NCBI GenBank assembly: GCA_020633495.1
Contig: JACKDR010000024.1
Location: 1-64,000 of the forward strand
Length of the DNA: 64,000 nt
Direction of reading: 5' to 3'
From: Kofleriaceae bacterium
GTDB taxonomy: Bacteria > Myxococcota_A > Polyangia > Haliangiales > Haliangiaceae
In this document: positions 26,357 through 36,460 of the stretch, piece by piece
Position numbering within the stretch: position 1 is the stretch's first letter
How the letters are laid out: every line of letters starts with the position of its first letter
Program-made: the position numbers and the translations under genes
Notes under the pieces: model-generated
Database searches by the model: none
Told to the model about the DNA's origin: nothing
Seen by the model: only the letters and a program-made list of their open reading frames with translations

Positions 26357-27121
26357 CTACATCAACAGGCCGCCGTTGACGCGCAGGATCTGCCCGGTCA
26401 CGTAGGCGGCCTCGGGGCCGACCAGGAACGCGACCGCGTCGGCGACCTCGGCGGCGGCGCCGATGCGTCCCAGCGGGATCTTCTCGAGGAGCTTGGCGCG
26501 CGCGGCCTCGGGCAGGTGCTCGGCGGTCATGTCGGTCTCGATGAAGCCGGGCGACACCGCGTTGACCGTGACCGCGCGCGACGCCAGCTCCTGGGCGAGC
26601 GCCTTGGTCAGGCCGATCAGGCCGGCCTTGGACGCGGCGTAGGCGGCCTGGCCGCCGTTGCCGCTCTCGCCGACCACCGACGTCACGTTGACGATGCGGC
26701 CCTTGTCGCGGGCCTTGAGCAGCATCGTGGTGGCGGCGCGGGTGCAGTGGAACGCGCCGGCCAGGTTGACGTCCATGGTCTGCGCCCACTGCTCGTTCTT
26801 GAAGCGCATGACCAGGCCGTTGACCGCGACGCCGGCGTTGTTGACCAGGATGTCGAGGCCGCCGTGGTCCTTGCCGATCTGCTTGATCGCGGCGTCGACC
26901 TCGTCGGACTTGGCGACGTCGAAGCGGACCGTCGCGGCCTTGCCGCCCGCGGCCTCGCAGGCGGCGGCGGTGGCGAGCGCGGCGTCCTCGCGCGACGCGT
27001 AGTTGACGATGACCGTGGCGCCGCGCCGGGCCAGCGCCTCGCAGATGGCGCGGCCGATGCCGCGCGAGCCGCCGGTGACCAGGGCGACGCGGCCCTCGAG
27101 CGCCTTGTCGACGAACGCCAT
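26357..27121 (-). CDS. fabG: 3-oxoacyl-ACP reductase
   Basis: A 254-residue short-chain dehydrogenase that reduces 3-ketoacyl-ACP with NADPH. The cofactor loop is TGGSRGIGRAI (residues 17-27), followed by NNAGV, the catalytic Ser in TSVVGESGN and the YAASKAG Tyr/Lys pair. The position between fabD and acpP identifies it as FabG rather than another SDR. One-base overlap with the fabD stop (27,121). Confidence 0.95.
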   Translation of the reverse strand: MAFVDKALEGRVALVTGGSRGIGRAICEALARRGATVIVNYASREDAALATAAACEAAGGKAATVRFDVAKSDEVDAAIKQIGKDHGGLDILVNNAGVAVNGLVMRFKNEQWAQTMDVNLAGAFHCTRAATTMLLKARDKGRIVNVTSVVGESGNGGQAAYAASKAGLIGLTKALAQELASRAVTVNAVSPGFIETDMTAEHLPEAARAKLLEKIPLGRIGAAAEVADAVAFLVGPEAAYVTGQILRVNGGLLM

Positions 27122-28056
27122 CAGGTGCCTCCCTTGACGAAGCCCTCGACCTCGTGCGGCTCACCGATCGTGGTGACCTCGATCGAGGGGGCGATGCGCT
27201 TGACCAGGCCGCGCAGCACCGCGCCCGAGCCCAGCTCGAGCGCGCAGGTGACGCCGGCGACGTCGAGGACCTGCACCGACTCCTCCCAGCGCACCGGCGC
27301 GGTGATCTGCCGGATCAGCAGGTCCTTGACCCGCGCCGGGTCGTCGTTGGCGGTGGCCTCGACGTTGGTCACGACCGGCACGCGCGGCGCCGCGACGGTG
27401 ACGTCGGCGAGGGCGCGCGCCATGCCGTCGGCGGCCGGCTGCATCAGGCTGCAGTGGAACGGCGCCGACACCGTCAGCGCGACCGCGCGCTTGGCGCCCG
27501 CCGCCTTGGCGGCGGCCATCGCGCGCTCGACCGCGGCGGCGTGGCCGGAGATGACGATCTGGCCGGCGCCGTTGAAGTTGGCGGCCTCGACCGGCTCGCC
27601 GGGCGCCGACGCCTCGGCGCACACGCCGCGCACCGCGGCGGCGTCGAGGCCCATCAGCGCGGCCATGCCGCCGACGCCCACCGGCACCGCCTCCTGCATC
27701 AGCTTGCCGCGCAGGTGGGTGAGGCGGACCGCGTCGGCGAGGCGCAGCGCGCCGGCCGCGACCAGCGCGGTCCACTCGCCGAGCGAGTGGCCGGCGACGA
27801 GGTCGAAGGGCAGGGGCTGCTCGGACTCGATCGCGCGCAGCACCGCGATCGACGTCGTGAGGATCGCGGGCTGGGTGTGCATCGTGAGGGTGAGGTCGTC
27901 CTCGGGGCCCTCCCAGCACAGCTTGGAGATCGCGAAGCCCAGCGCGTCGTCGGCCTCCTCGTAGACCCGGCGCGCCGCCTCGTAGCGGATCGCCAGGTCG
28001 CGGCCCATGCCGACCCGCTGCGAGCCCTGTCCGGGGAACAGAAGCGCGGTCTTCAT
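27121..28056 (-). CDS. fabD: Malonyl-CoA:ACP transacylase
   Basis: A 311-residue acyltransferase that loads malonyl groups onto AcpP. FPGQGSQRVGMG near the start, nucleophile Ser91 in GHSLGEWTALVAAG, the following HLRGKLMQEA, and the catalytic His in VSAPFHCSLMQPAA are all present. ATG 28056 (MKTALLFPGQ) fits the family; the six-residue extension upstream does not. It begins the fabD-fabG-acpP-fabF run; a 112-bp gap separates it from plsX, so a promoter or just a spacer may lie there. Confidence 0.96.
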   Translation of the reverse strand: MKTALLFPGQGSQRVGMGRDLAIRYEAARRVYEEADDALGFAISKLCWEGPEDDLTLTMHTQPAILTTSIAVLRAIESEQPLPFDLVAGHSLGEWTALVAAGALRLADAVRLTHLRGKLMQEAVPVGVGGMAALMGLDAAAVRGVCAEASAPGEPVEAANFNGAGQIVISGHAAAVERAMAAAKAAGAKRAVALTVSAPFHCSLMQPAADGMARALADVTVAAPRVPVVTNVEATANDDPARVKDLLIRQITAPVRWEESVQVLDVAGVTCALELGSGAVLRGLVKRIAPSIEVTTIGEPHEVEGFVKGGT

Positions 28057-28168
28057 CGGGCCGCGTTCTCGCACGGAACCGCGCCGGGAGGAAAGCCCGG
28101 ATCGCTTCGTAGTGGCATGCGATCGCTGCGAAAAACGTTCCGCACACGGTGCGTAACGCGGGTGACGG

Positions 28169-29203
28169 CTACCCCGGTTGCCCCTGCCCCGGCGATGCTG
28201 CGAGCGAGCGCACCGCTGCGGCGAGGCGCGTCACGACCTCGCCGGCGACGAACTCGCGGGCCCGCAGCAGCCCGTTCTTGACCGCCGTGGCGTCGCTGCG
28301 GCCATGACACACCGCGACGACGCCGTCGACGCCGACCAGCAGCGCGCCGCCGGTCTCGGCGAAGTGGATCTGCCGCCGCAGCGCCGACAGCGTCGGGGCC
28401 ACGACCGCGGCCCCGACCCGGCCCCGCGCGGTGCCGTCGAGCTCGCGGCGGACCAGGCCGAGGAACGCCTCGGCCAGGCCCTCGGCGGTCTTGAGCACGA
28501 CGTTGCCGGTGAAGCCGTCGGTGGCGATGACGTCGACGGCGCCGCGGAACAGCGCCGTGCCCTCGACGTAGCCCAGGTAGCGGACCCCGGCGTCGTCGGG
28601 CAGCCCGGCCAGCAGCGCGTGGGCGGCCCGGGTCAGCTCGGTGCCCTTGTCGGCCTCGGTGCCGTTGCACAGCAGGCCCACCCGCGGCCGCGCCCGGTGG
28701 TGCGCGACCCGGTCGTAGGCGGCGCCGAGCAGCGCGAACTGGGCCAGCATCGACGGCTTGACGTCGACGTTGGCGCCGGCGTCGCACAGCGTCACCGGGC
28801 CGTGAGGGGTCGGGAACACCGTGCAGATCGCGGGGCGCTCGACGCCGGGCAGCCGGCCCAGCACGAACAGGGCGTGGGCCAGCACGGCGCCGCTGTTGCC
28901 GGCCGAGACCACGGCGGCGGCGTCGCCGGCCTTGACGCGATCGAAGGCGACGCGCAGCGACGAGTCGCGCTTGGCGCGGAACGCGGCCGCCGGGTGGTCG
29001 TCCATGGTGACGACCTCGGACGCCGCGACCACCTCGAGGCGATCGCGCCCGGTGGCGCCGGCGCGGCGCAGCTCGGCGCGCAGGCGCGCCGGATCGCCGA
29101 CCAGCAGGACGTCGAGCGGTGCGGCGCGCACCGCGGCCAGCGCACCCGCGACCTCGGCCGCGGGCGCGTGGTCACCGCCCATGGCGTCGAGGGCGATGAT
29201 CAT
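28169..29203 (-). CDS. plsX: Phosphate acyltransferase PlsX
   Basis: A 344-residue enzyme making acyl-phosphate from acyl-ACP, the first step of phospholipid synthesis in PlsX/PlsY organisms. Family blocks: IIALDAMGGDHAP at the start, SAGNSGAVLAHALFVLGRLPGVERPA, LCDAGANVDVKPSMLAQFALLGA, and VGLLCNGTEADKGTEL. The last ~30 residues are divergent. It lies between rpmF and fabD, the order found across most bacteria. Confidence 0.96.
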   Translation of the reverse strand: MIIALDAMGGDHAPAAEVAGALAAVRAAPLDVLLVGDPARLRAELRRAGATGRDRLEVVAASEVVTMDDHPAAAFRAKRDSSLRVAFDRVKAGDAAAVVSAGNSGAVLAHALFVLGRLPGVERPAICTVFPTPHGPVTLCDAGANVDVKPSMLAQFALLGAAYDRVAHHRARPRVGLLCNGTEADKGTELTRAAHALLAGLPDDAGVRYLGYVEGTALFRGAVDVIATDGFTGNVVLKTAEGLAEAFLGLVRRELDGTARGRVGAAVVAPTLSALRRQIHFAETGGALLVGVDGVVAVCHGRSDATAVKNGLLRAREFVAGEVVTRLAAAVRSLAASPGQGQPG

Positions 29204-29241
29204 GCAGCGTGGGGGCCGGCCGGAGCCGGCGGGTCAGGGGC

Positions 29242-29448
29242 CTACTCGGCCGCTTCGGTCGAGCGCGCCTTGGCGACCTTCTTGCCGTTGTAGAAGCCGC
29301 AGCCGGCGCAGACGCGGTGCGGGATCCGCGGCGAGCCGCAGTTGGGGCAGCCCTGGACCAGCGGCCGGTTCTGGCCGGACTTGCGCATCCAGGCGGACCG
29401 CTGCTGGGCGGTCCGGGCGGGTCCTCTTCTTCGCTTCTGCAGAGCCAT
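29242..29448 (-). CDS. rpmF: 50S ribosomal protein L32
   Basis: A 68-residue basic protein with MALQKRRRGPARTAQQRSAW at the start and a CxxC...CxxC zinc ribbon (CPNCGSPRIPHRVCAGCGFYNG). It is a small structural protein of the large ribosomal subunit. The Cys-containing form suggests zinc is not limiting-regulated here. It follows the yceD-like gene and precedes plsX, the classical yceD-rpmF-plsX arrangement linking translation and membrane synthesis. Confidence 0.97.
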   Translation of the reverse strand: MALQKRRRGPARTAQQRSAWMRKSGQNRPLVQGCPNCGSPRIPHRVCAGCGFYNGKKVAKARSTEAAE

Positions 29449-29465
29449 GGCGTACGTATCCTCGG

Positions 29466-30149
29466 TCAGGATTGCAGTTTCAAGGCCCCAAGGGCCGCAA
29501 AGCGGGGGTCACCGGGCGGTTGGCAGGTGCAGGTCTCGACGTTGCGGTCGATCCCGCACTGCGGGCACAGGCCCCGACAGTCTTCCTTGCACAGCGGCGC
29601 GTAGGGCACCGCCAGCACCAGCTGCTCGCGCACGATCGGCTCGAGGTCGACCGACTCGCCGTCGTAGGCGAAGACGTCGAGATCCTCGGCGGCGAGCTCG
29701 AGGCCGGCGTCCTCGTCGTCGGCGGCGGCGCCGTCGCGGGTCGTGCCGGCGCCGGCCGCGGCCGCGGCGGCCTCGTCGGCGGCGCGGGCGGCCGCCAGCT
29801 CGCCGGGCGACATGAACGTGGCGCTGATGGTCTCGTCGAGGGTCAGCCGCGCCGGGCCGACGCAGCGGCTGCACGCCACGACCTCGTGGCCGCGCAGGGT
29901 GCCGGCGACGAAGACGTGGGCGTTGTCGGCGTAGAGATCGACGTCGAGCTCGGCGGCGCCGGCCTCGGGGTCGTCCGCGGCCAGGCCCAGGGCGTCGCGC
30001 ATGGGCAGCCCGGCCAGCAGCCCGGCCACGAACGCGCCGTCGACCCGCACCGTGCGGTGGCACGGCAGCTCGCGGACCAGGACCCGGAACGGGCCGGGGT
30101 CGGTCGCGGGGCCGTGGTGGCTGCCGGGGCTGTGGCGGTGGGCGGTCAT
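29466..30149 (-). CDS. yceD: YceD-family DUF177 protein (23S rRNA accumulation protein)
   Basis: A 227-residue protein of the DUF177/YceD family. The conserved C-terminal block is VREQLVLAVPYAPLCKEDCRGLCPQCGIDRN, a Cys-rich motif; the upstream part shows the typical strand-rich region with VVACSRCVGPARLTLDETISATF (a CxxC pair). In E. coli YceD is needed for 23S rRNA levels. An acidic insert lies at about residues 135-170. It starts the rpmF-plsX-fab operon; upstream at 30,150-30,190 is an AT-richer patch that could hold the promoter. Confidence 0.9.
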   Translation of the reverse strand: MTAHRHSPGSHHGPATDPGPFRVLVRELPCHRTVRVDGAFVAGLLAGLPMRDALGLAADDPEAGAAELDVDLYADNAHVFVAGTLRGHEVVACSRCVGPARLTLDETISATFMSPGELAAARAADEAAAAAAGAGTTRDGAAADDEDAGLELAAEDLDVFAYDGESVDLEPIVREQLVLAVPYAPLCKEDCRGLCPQCGIDRNVETCTCQPPGDPRFAALGALKLQS

Positions 30150-30285
30150 GAGACGCGGGGCTGCGGAAAAGAGCGCCGCAGTATAGGGAGGGCGACCCGG
30201 GTGTCAAGCACCCGTTTCCGGGCACTTGCGCGCCACCGGCGGATCGGGGACGAAGCCGGCGGCGAAACCCCGTAGGATTGCGGTG

Positions 30286-30981
30286 ATGCGCTCGTGGTCC
30301 GTGCTCCCCGTGATCGGCCTGGCCGCCTGTGCCTTCGACGGCACCGGCGTCGCCGGCGGTGACGGCGGCGGGCCGATCGACGCCGCGGTGACCGTCGACG
30401 GCCGGACGGTCACGCCCGACGCCGGCGGTGACGGCTCGGTCATCGACGCCGCGCCCGTCGACGCCGCGCCCGTCGACGCCGCGCCCATCGACGCCATGCC
30501 GATTGACGCCATGCCGATCGACGCCATGCCGATCGACGCCATGCCCATCGACGCCATGACGCCGCCCTGCCCGACCGGGTATGCGCCGTCGGGCGCGGCC
30601 GGCAACCCCCACTTCTACCGCTTCGTCGACAGCAACACCTCGGCCGCCAACGCGCTCGCCGACTGCGGCGACGACCGCGCCGGCCGGACCTACGTCGCGG
30701 TCATCGACGACGACGCCGAGAACGCGCTGATCGACACCCTGGCCGGCAACCGCGCGGTGTGGCTCGGCCTGTCCGACGAGGCGGTCGAGGGCACCTGGAT
30801 CACCGTGCTCGGCACCACCCAGACCTACTTCCAGTGGGACAGCAACCAGCCCGACAACTTCGGGATCGGCGGCGAGCAGTGCGTCGAGCAGAAGACCAAC
30901 GCCAAGTGGAACGACCTCGGCTGCACCAGCAACCGCCGCTATGTCTGCGAGTGCGACCCGGCCCTGCCGGTGACCCCGTGA
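30286..30981 (+). CDS. Lipoprotein with C-type lectin-like domain
   Basis: A 231-residue secreted lipoprotein: signal with lipobox LAAC and Cys15, then a disordered stalk of 15-bp-encoded repeats (PVDAA/PIDAM), then a lectin-like domain of ~125 residues. The domain has WLGLSDEAVEGTWITV, FQWDSNQPDNFG (a QPDN variant of the EPN/QPD sugar-specificity loop), EQCVEQKTNAKWNDLGCTSNRRYVCE, with the conserved Cys pairs. Calcium and sugar binding are possible from these residues. A paralogue lies at 33,414. Anchored on the cell surface or outer membrane; target unknown. Confidence 0.82.
   Translation: MRSWSVLPVIGLAACAFDGTGVAGGDGGGPIDAAVTVDGRTVTPDAGGDGSVIDAAPVDAAPVDAAPIDAMPIDAMPIDAMPIDAMPIDAMTPPCPTGYAPSGAAGNPHFYRFVDSNTSAANALADCGDDRAGRTYVAVIDDDAENALIDTLAGNRAVWLGLSDEAVEGTWITVLGTTQTYFQWDSNQPDNFGIGGEQCVEQKTNAKWNDLGCTSNRRYVCECDPALPVTP
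30441..30559 (+). repeat. 15-bp in-frame tandem repeats
   Basis: Eight units of 15 bp (consensus gcgcccgtcgacgcc shifting to atgccgatcgacgcc) encode the stalk PVDAA/PIDAM repeats of the lectin lipoprotein. Units in the second half are nearly identical, so copy number may vary between strains. Confidence 0.85.
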
Positions 30982-31134
30982 GCGCCCGGGCCGCCGCCAT
31001 GACAGCCGTGTAACACGGCGACCTCGCGGGGTTTCGAGCCCCGGGGACAGGCCCCAGGCGGCGCTCGCCGCGGGTCGCAACCGTCCGGAACCCGGACGCC
31101 GCGCCCCGGCACGCGAGTTGCGAAGGCCACGGTC

Positions 31135-31806
31135 ATGCGCCGCCTCGCCCACCCCGCCCTCCTCCTCTCCCTCCTGGCCGCTGGTTGCACCGTCGACGCC
31201 ATCCCCGGCGGCGGCGACGACACCAGCGGCGCCCCCGACGCCGGCACCGATCAACCCGACGGTCCGGCGGCGGCGACCTGCCTGCTGCCCGCGCAGATGG
31301 GCGCCACGACCCTCACCGGCGTCACCGCCGACCAGCGCAACCAGCCGGGCTCGCAGGGCACGCTGAAGATCCTGCGGCTGCTGGCCGACCTCGACGGCTC
31401 GGCGACCCCGGACGTCCTGCAGATCGAGCTGTGGGACGGCGCCGGCGCGTTCACCGGCCCGGTCACCACCGGCACGTACACGATCGCCGGGCCCGAGACG
31501 TCGCTGGCGACCTGCGGCGCGTGCGTCAGCGTCATCGCCGACTTCAGCACCACCGCCGGCGGCGCGCAGTTCTTCCACGCCCAGTCGGGCACGCTGACGC
31601 TCGACTCGATCACGACCAACCTCACCGGCTCGATCGCCAACGTGTCGTTCGCCGAGATCGACGGCGCCACCGGCGAGCTCGTCCCCGGCGGCTGCACCGC
31701 GACGCTGGCCGACACCACGTTCGACGCGCCGATCACGATCACCGACGGCGGTGGCGGCGGCGGCGGCGGTGGCGGCGGTGGTGGCGGCGGCGGCGGCGGC
31801 CAGTAG
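31135..31806 (+). CDS. Hypothetical lipoprotein with poly-glycine tail
   Basis: A 223-residue lipoprotein with lipobox LAAGC (Cys18). Residues ~48-200 form a strand-rich domain with three Cys (ATCGACVSV, GGCTATL) that reads like a secreted beta-sandwich; similar proteins are common in this lineage but I know no function. It ends in a run of ~20 Gly encoded by a GGC/GGT repeat (31,747-31,803), directly before the stop. It faces the sulfatase gene tail to tail. Confidence 0.72.
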   Translation: MRRLAHPALLLSLLAAGCTVDAIPGGGDDTSGAPDAGTDQPDGPAAATCLLPAQMGATTLTGVTADQRNQPGSQGTLKILRLLADLDGSATPDVLQIELWDGAGAFTGPVTTGTYTIAGPETSLATCGACVSVIADFSTTAGGAQFFHAQSGTLTLDSITTNLTGSIANVSFAEIDGATGELVPGGCTATLADTTFDAPITITDGGGGGGGGGGGGGGGGGGQ

Positions 31807-31824
31807 CCCGGCGCGCGCCGGCGC

Positions 31825-33339
31825 TCACGCCGGCGACCGGCTGACCGGCGGCCGCTGCGCGACCTCCCACGGCGGCAGCCGCTCGTCGAGCAGCGCCTCG
31901 AGGTCGCGGCGCAGCGCCGGGCGATCGTCCCAGCGGTTGACGTGCTCGCCGGGATCGTCGTCGCGCAGGTACAGCTCGCCGTAGGGGCGGCCGACGTGGC
32001 GCGACAGCCGCGCCGCCGCCGTGGTCACGGTCTGGACGTGCTCGCGGAACCCGATGCGGTGATCGTTCTCGGTGATCGCGGCGTCGGGATGGCGACGGCC
32101 GGCGACGACGTCGTCGAGATCGCGACCGTGCGCGCGCGGCAGCGCGGCGCCGAGCCAGCGCGCCAGGGTCGGCGCCAGATCGACGAGGCCGACCGGATCG
32201 TCGACGCGCGCGCCGGCCGCCCAGCCGGCGGCGCGCACCACCAGCGGCACCCGCAGGAGCCCCTGGTAGTGGAACGGTCCCTTGAACATCAGGCCGTGAT
32301 CGCCCATGAGCTCGCCGTGGTCGCTGGTGAAGACCACCGCGGTGCGCCCGGCCAGGCCCAGGTCGTCGACGGCGCCGAGGATGCGCCCGACGGCGTGATC
32401 GATCTGCGCGACCATGCCGTGGTAGGCGGCGCTCATCGCGCCGAGCTCGGCGTCGGTGAGGCGGCCGCCGGCGACGTTGAGCGCCCGCGCCCACGGGCCC
32501 AGGCCGCGCGAGAACCGACCCTGCCACGGCGGCTTGCCGTCGAGCTCGGCGGGATCGCGCCGCGGCAGCGGCATGTCGCGGGCGGCGAACCGGTGACACC
32601 ACGGCGCCGGCGGATCCAGCGGGTGGTGCGGATCGGGGAACGACGCCCACACGAAGAACGGCGCGTCGCGGCGCGCGCGCAGCGCCTCGATCGTGCGATC
32701 GGCGACCCACGTCGTCGGGTGCAGCGCCTCGGGCAGCGCGGCGTGCCAGGTCTGGGGCGCGCGCGGCGACGACGGCAGCTTGCGCGCCGGCGACGCGTCG
32801 AGGAAGTGACGCCAGGCGGCGCGCCGGCCGTCGCGGCCGAGCCAGCGCCCGTAGTGCAGCCCCAGCGGCGCCGGCCCGTAGCCGAACGGGAAGTGGCCGA
32901 GCTGGATCAGCTCGACGTGGTCGAAGCCCATGTACGGCCCGGTCCAGTCGGCGGGCAGCCGCGCCGCGTTGACCAGGGCCTCGGCGTGGCGCGACCGCGA
33001 CCGCCGCAGCACGCCGTTGGTGGCGAAGTGGGCCTTGCCGACGAACGCGGTGCGGACGCCGGCGGCGGCGGCGCGCGCGGCGAGGCCGCGCGGGATGACC
33101 TCGTCGGGGGGATCGACCCCGTTGGTCCAGACGCCGTGGCCGCGCGGGTGCAGGCCGGTGAGGAGGGTCCACCGCGACGGCTGACAGTACGGGTGCTGAC
33201 AGACCGCATCGGTAAACGTGACCCCGGCGGCCGCCAGGCGATCCAGCGCCGGCGTCGCGCCCATCGCCGATCCGTAGGCGCCGAGGGTGTCGGCGCGCTG
33301 CTGATCGCTGGTCACCAGCAAGACGCTGTCAACGGCCAC
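31825..33339 (-). CDS. Type I sulfatase (alkaline phosphatase superfamily)
   Basis: A 504-residue sulfatase. The formylglycine motif CQPSR (Cys52, Arg56) agrees with CxPxR and should be oxidised by a formylglycine-generating enzyme encoded elsewhere. Metal ligands are in LLVTSDQQRAD near the start and VFTSDHGELMGDHGLMFKG in the centre. It hydrolyses sulfate esters of unknown substrates. There is no clear signal peptide, so a cytoplasmic location or non-classical export is possible. The two lectin-like lipoproteins flanking it hint at use of sulfated glycans, but this is inference. Confidence 0.9.
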   Translation of the reverse strand: MAVDSVLLVTSDQQRADTLGAYGSAMGATPALDRLAAAGVTFTDAVCQHPYCQPSRWTLLTGLHPRGHGVWTNGVDPPDEVIPRGLAARAAAAGVRTAFVGKAHFATNGVLRRSRSRHAEALVNAARLPADWTGPYMGFDHVELIQLGHFPFGYGPAPLGLHYGRWLGRDGRRAAWRHFLDASPARKLPSSPRAPQTWHAALPEALHPTTWVADRTIEALRARRDAPFFVWASFPDPHHPLDPPAPWCHRFAARDMPLPRRDPAELDGKPPWQGRFSRGLGPWARALNVAGGRLTDAELGAMSAAYHGMVAQIDHAVGRILGAVDDLGLAGRTAVVFTSDHGELMGDHGLMFKGPFHYQGLLRVPLVVRAAGWAAGARVDDPVGLVDLAPTLARWLGAALPRAHGRDLDDVVAGRRHPDAAITENDHRIGFREHVQTVTTAAARLSRHVGRPYGELYLRDDDPGEHVNRWDDRPALRRDLEALLDERLPPWEVAQRPPVSRSPA

Positions 33340-33413
33340 GCCTCCAGCGTAGCCCCCAACCGCCGCCCGATGGTGCTAACACCGGGCATCCCTGGTCGGA
33401 AAGGTTGTCGCGG

Positions 33414-34001
33414 ATGTGCCGCCTCCCCCTGCACACCCTGACGTGGACCGTGATCGGTCTCGGCGCCTGCGCGTTCGACGCCGGCGGGCTGCCCGGCGCG
33501 CCCGGCGCGCCCGACGGCGGCCCCGCCGCGGACGCCGCGCGCGCCGACGCGCCCACCGTGCCGTCGGCGCCCGGCTACGAGCAGGTCAGCGGCACCGACG
33601 TCCGCTACCGCCCGGTGCTCGCGCCCGCCACGCTCGAGGCCGCGGCCGCCGACTGCGACGACGACGTCGCCGGCGCCCACCTCGTCGTCGTCGACGACGC
33701 CGCCGAGAACGGCGTGGTCCGGCGCTTCGCCGACGCTCGCGTCGCCGGCGACCGGATCTGGCTCGGCATCACCGACGCCGCGATCGAGGGCGTGTGGCGC
33801 ACCGTCGACGGCGCCGCGGTCGACTACGTCCACTGGAAGGACGGCGAGCCCAACGACGGCGGCGACGACGGCGACGGCGAGGACTGCGCGGTCATGCTCG
33901 GGGTCCACGATCCGGGGCCGGATCGCGGCCGCTGGAACGACGTCGCGTGCGACGAGCCGCACCCGTACGTCTGCGAGTGGCACCCGCCCGCGTCGCCGTG
34001 A
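33414..34001 (+). CDS. Lipoprotein with C-type lectin-like domain (paralogue)
   Basis: A 195-residue lipoprotein, lipobox IGLGAC then AFD, the same CAFD start after the lipid Cys as the 30,286 protein. The lectin-like domain shows WLGITDAAIEGVWRTV, VHWKDGEPNDGG (EPN motif, which in C-type lectins favours mannose-type sugars), EDCAVMLG and WNDVACDEPHPYVCEW. The stalk is short and lacks the tandem repeats. Its start is ATG 33414; a TTG nine bases earlier is possible. Divergent from the sulfatase with a 74-bp shared upstream region. Confidence 0.8.
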   Translation: MCRLPLHTLTWTVIGLGACAFDAGGLPGAPGAPDGGPAADAARADAPTVPSAPGYEQVSGTDVRYRPVLAPATLEAAAADCDDDVAGAHLVVVDDAAENGVVRRFADARVAGDRIWLGITDAAIEGVWRTVDGAAVDYVHWKDGEPNDGGDDGDGEDCAVMLGVHDPGPDRGRWNDVACDEPHPYVCEWHPPASP

Positions 34002-34019
34002 GCGGGTCGCCGCGCCGGG

Positions 34020-35614
34020 CTACTTGCCCGCGCCCGACAGGGCCGAGCCGCCGACCGCGAGCAGCGCGGCCAGGTCCTCGTCGTTGAAGCGGACCATGCC
34101 GCCGAGGAAGTAGTCGCGGCCGAACCGGAAGTGATCGAACATCGTCGGCACGTCGTCGGTGCCGGTGAGGACGTCGAGGGTATCGGGCGGGTTCAGGAGC
34201 TCGTCGACGCCGCCCAGGATGTAGATGTGGCGGAACATCTCGAGCGCGGCGGCGAGCTTGACCCGCGGCAGCTGGTCGAACGTGGTGTCGAAGACGTCGG
34301 CCGAGACGTGCAGCTCGCGCTCGAGCCACGGCACGGTGACGTCGGCGTCGGCGCCGACGCCGCCGGTCGACTCCTTGATGCCGTAGCGCAGGGTCAGCCA
34401 GCTGAACCGCTTGGCGAACTGGAACGTGAACCGCATCTTGTCCTCGATGACGGCGCGGCGGACCCACTGATCGGGGTTGGTCGTCGGGTCCATCTCGAGG
34501 GTGACGGCCGGGTAGTTGCCGCGAGGGCCGCGCTCGAGCTCGACCAGGTAGTACTTGTCCGGCCGCGTGTAGAGCTCGACCGAGATGTAGTTGCGGGAGC
34601 CGCCGGCGAAGACGTTCCACTCGGTGCGCAGCCCGACGTAGGCCTGCAGCCCGAACAGCGTGCCCAGGAAGCTGCCGGCGTCCTCGGTGATCTCCTCGAC
34701 GTTGTCGGCGATCGTCGGATCGTTAACCAGGCGACCCAGGGTGCCGCGGTCCTCGTCGACCTTGGTCGCGATGCTGTCGGTGCGGGCGATGACGTCGTCG
34801 ACCAGGTCGAGCTTGTCGCGCAGCTTGGCGCCGGTCTGCTCGACCTCGCCCTTGGCGGTGGCGACCAGATCCTTGGCCTCCGCCGACGCCTCCTCCAGGT
34901 TGTCGAGCAGGCGGGCGATGCGATCGTCGGCGCCGGCGCTGATCTCGCGCAGGTCGCGGCTGATCTGGTCGAAGCGATCCATCGTGCGGTTGGCCTTGGC
35001 CAGGATGTCGGAGACCGTGCCCGACTCCTTCTGGACCAGCGCGTCGACGTTGCCGGCGATCGACGCGATCGGCCCCTTGACCAGGCGGCGCAGGTCCTCG
35101 GCCAGGTCCTTGATGCTGGCCAGCACCTGGTCGACGTTGGGCAGGGTCTCCTCGACCCGCCGCAGCACCGCGTCGACGGTCGTCGACTCGACGACCCGCG
35201 GCACCTGATCGCCGTTCTTGAGCCGGACCGGGACGTCGACGTCGACGCCGCCGGCGCCGCCCGGCCCCTCGACGACCTCGGAGCCGGGATCGATCTCGAG
35301 GTAGTAGTCGCCGAGCAGCGAGCTCGACTTCTTGTAGACGACGGCGTTGGAGTAGACCTTGACGTCGTCGCGGATGTGGAAGTCGATGCGCGCGTACCGG
35401 CCGTCGATCGTGAGCCCGGTGATCTCGCCGACCGGCAGGCCGGCCACCACCACCTTCGAGCCGACCGGCAGGCCGGAGGCGTCGTGGAACTGGCCCCACA
35501 GCCGGAAGCTCGAGTCACCGGCCGGGCTGGTGCCGATGCTCTTCCACACCCCGTAGACGCCGATCGCCGCCAGCAGGAACAGGATGCCGACCTTGACGCC
35601 CGCCGAGACCGCCT

Positions 35615-35618
<4 letters not shown>
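34020..35618 (-). CDS. mlaD: MCE-family protein, MlaD-like substrate-binding subunit
   Basis: A 532-residue protein with one N-terminal membrane anchor (VGILFLLAAIGVYGVW) and an MCE domain (~residues 40-120: GLPVGSKVVVAGLPVGEITGL ... SSSLLGDYYLEIDPG). Residues ~150-320 are long helices, probably coiled coil forming a periplasmic tube or needle. The final ~200 residues look like an outer-membrane-type beta domain (NVFAGGSRNYISVELYTRPDKYYLVELE), making it much longer than E. coli MlaD. It should carry phospholipids between membranes with the MlaE/MlaF proteins encoded upstream. Confidence 0.88.
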
Positions 35619-36459
<841 letters not shown>

Positions 36460-36460
<1 letters not shown>

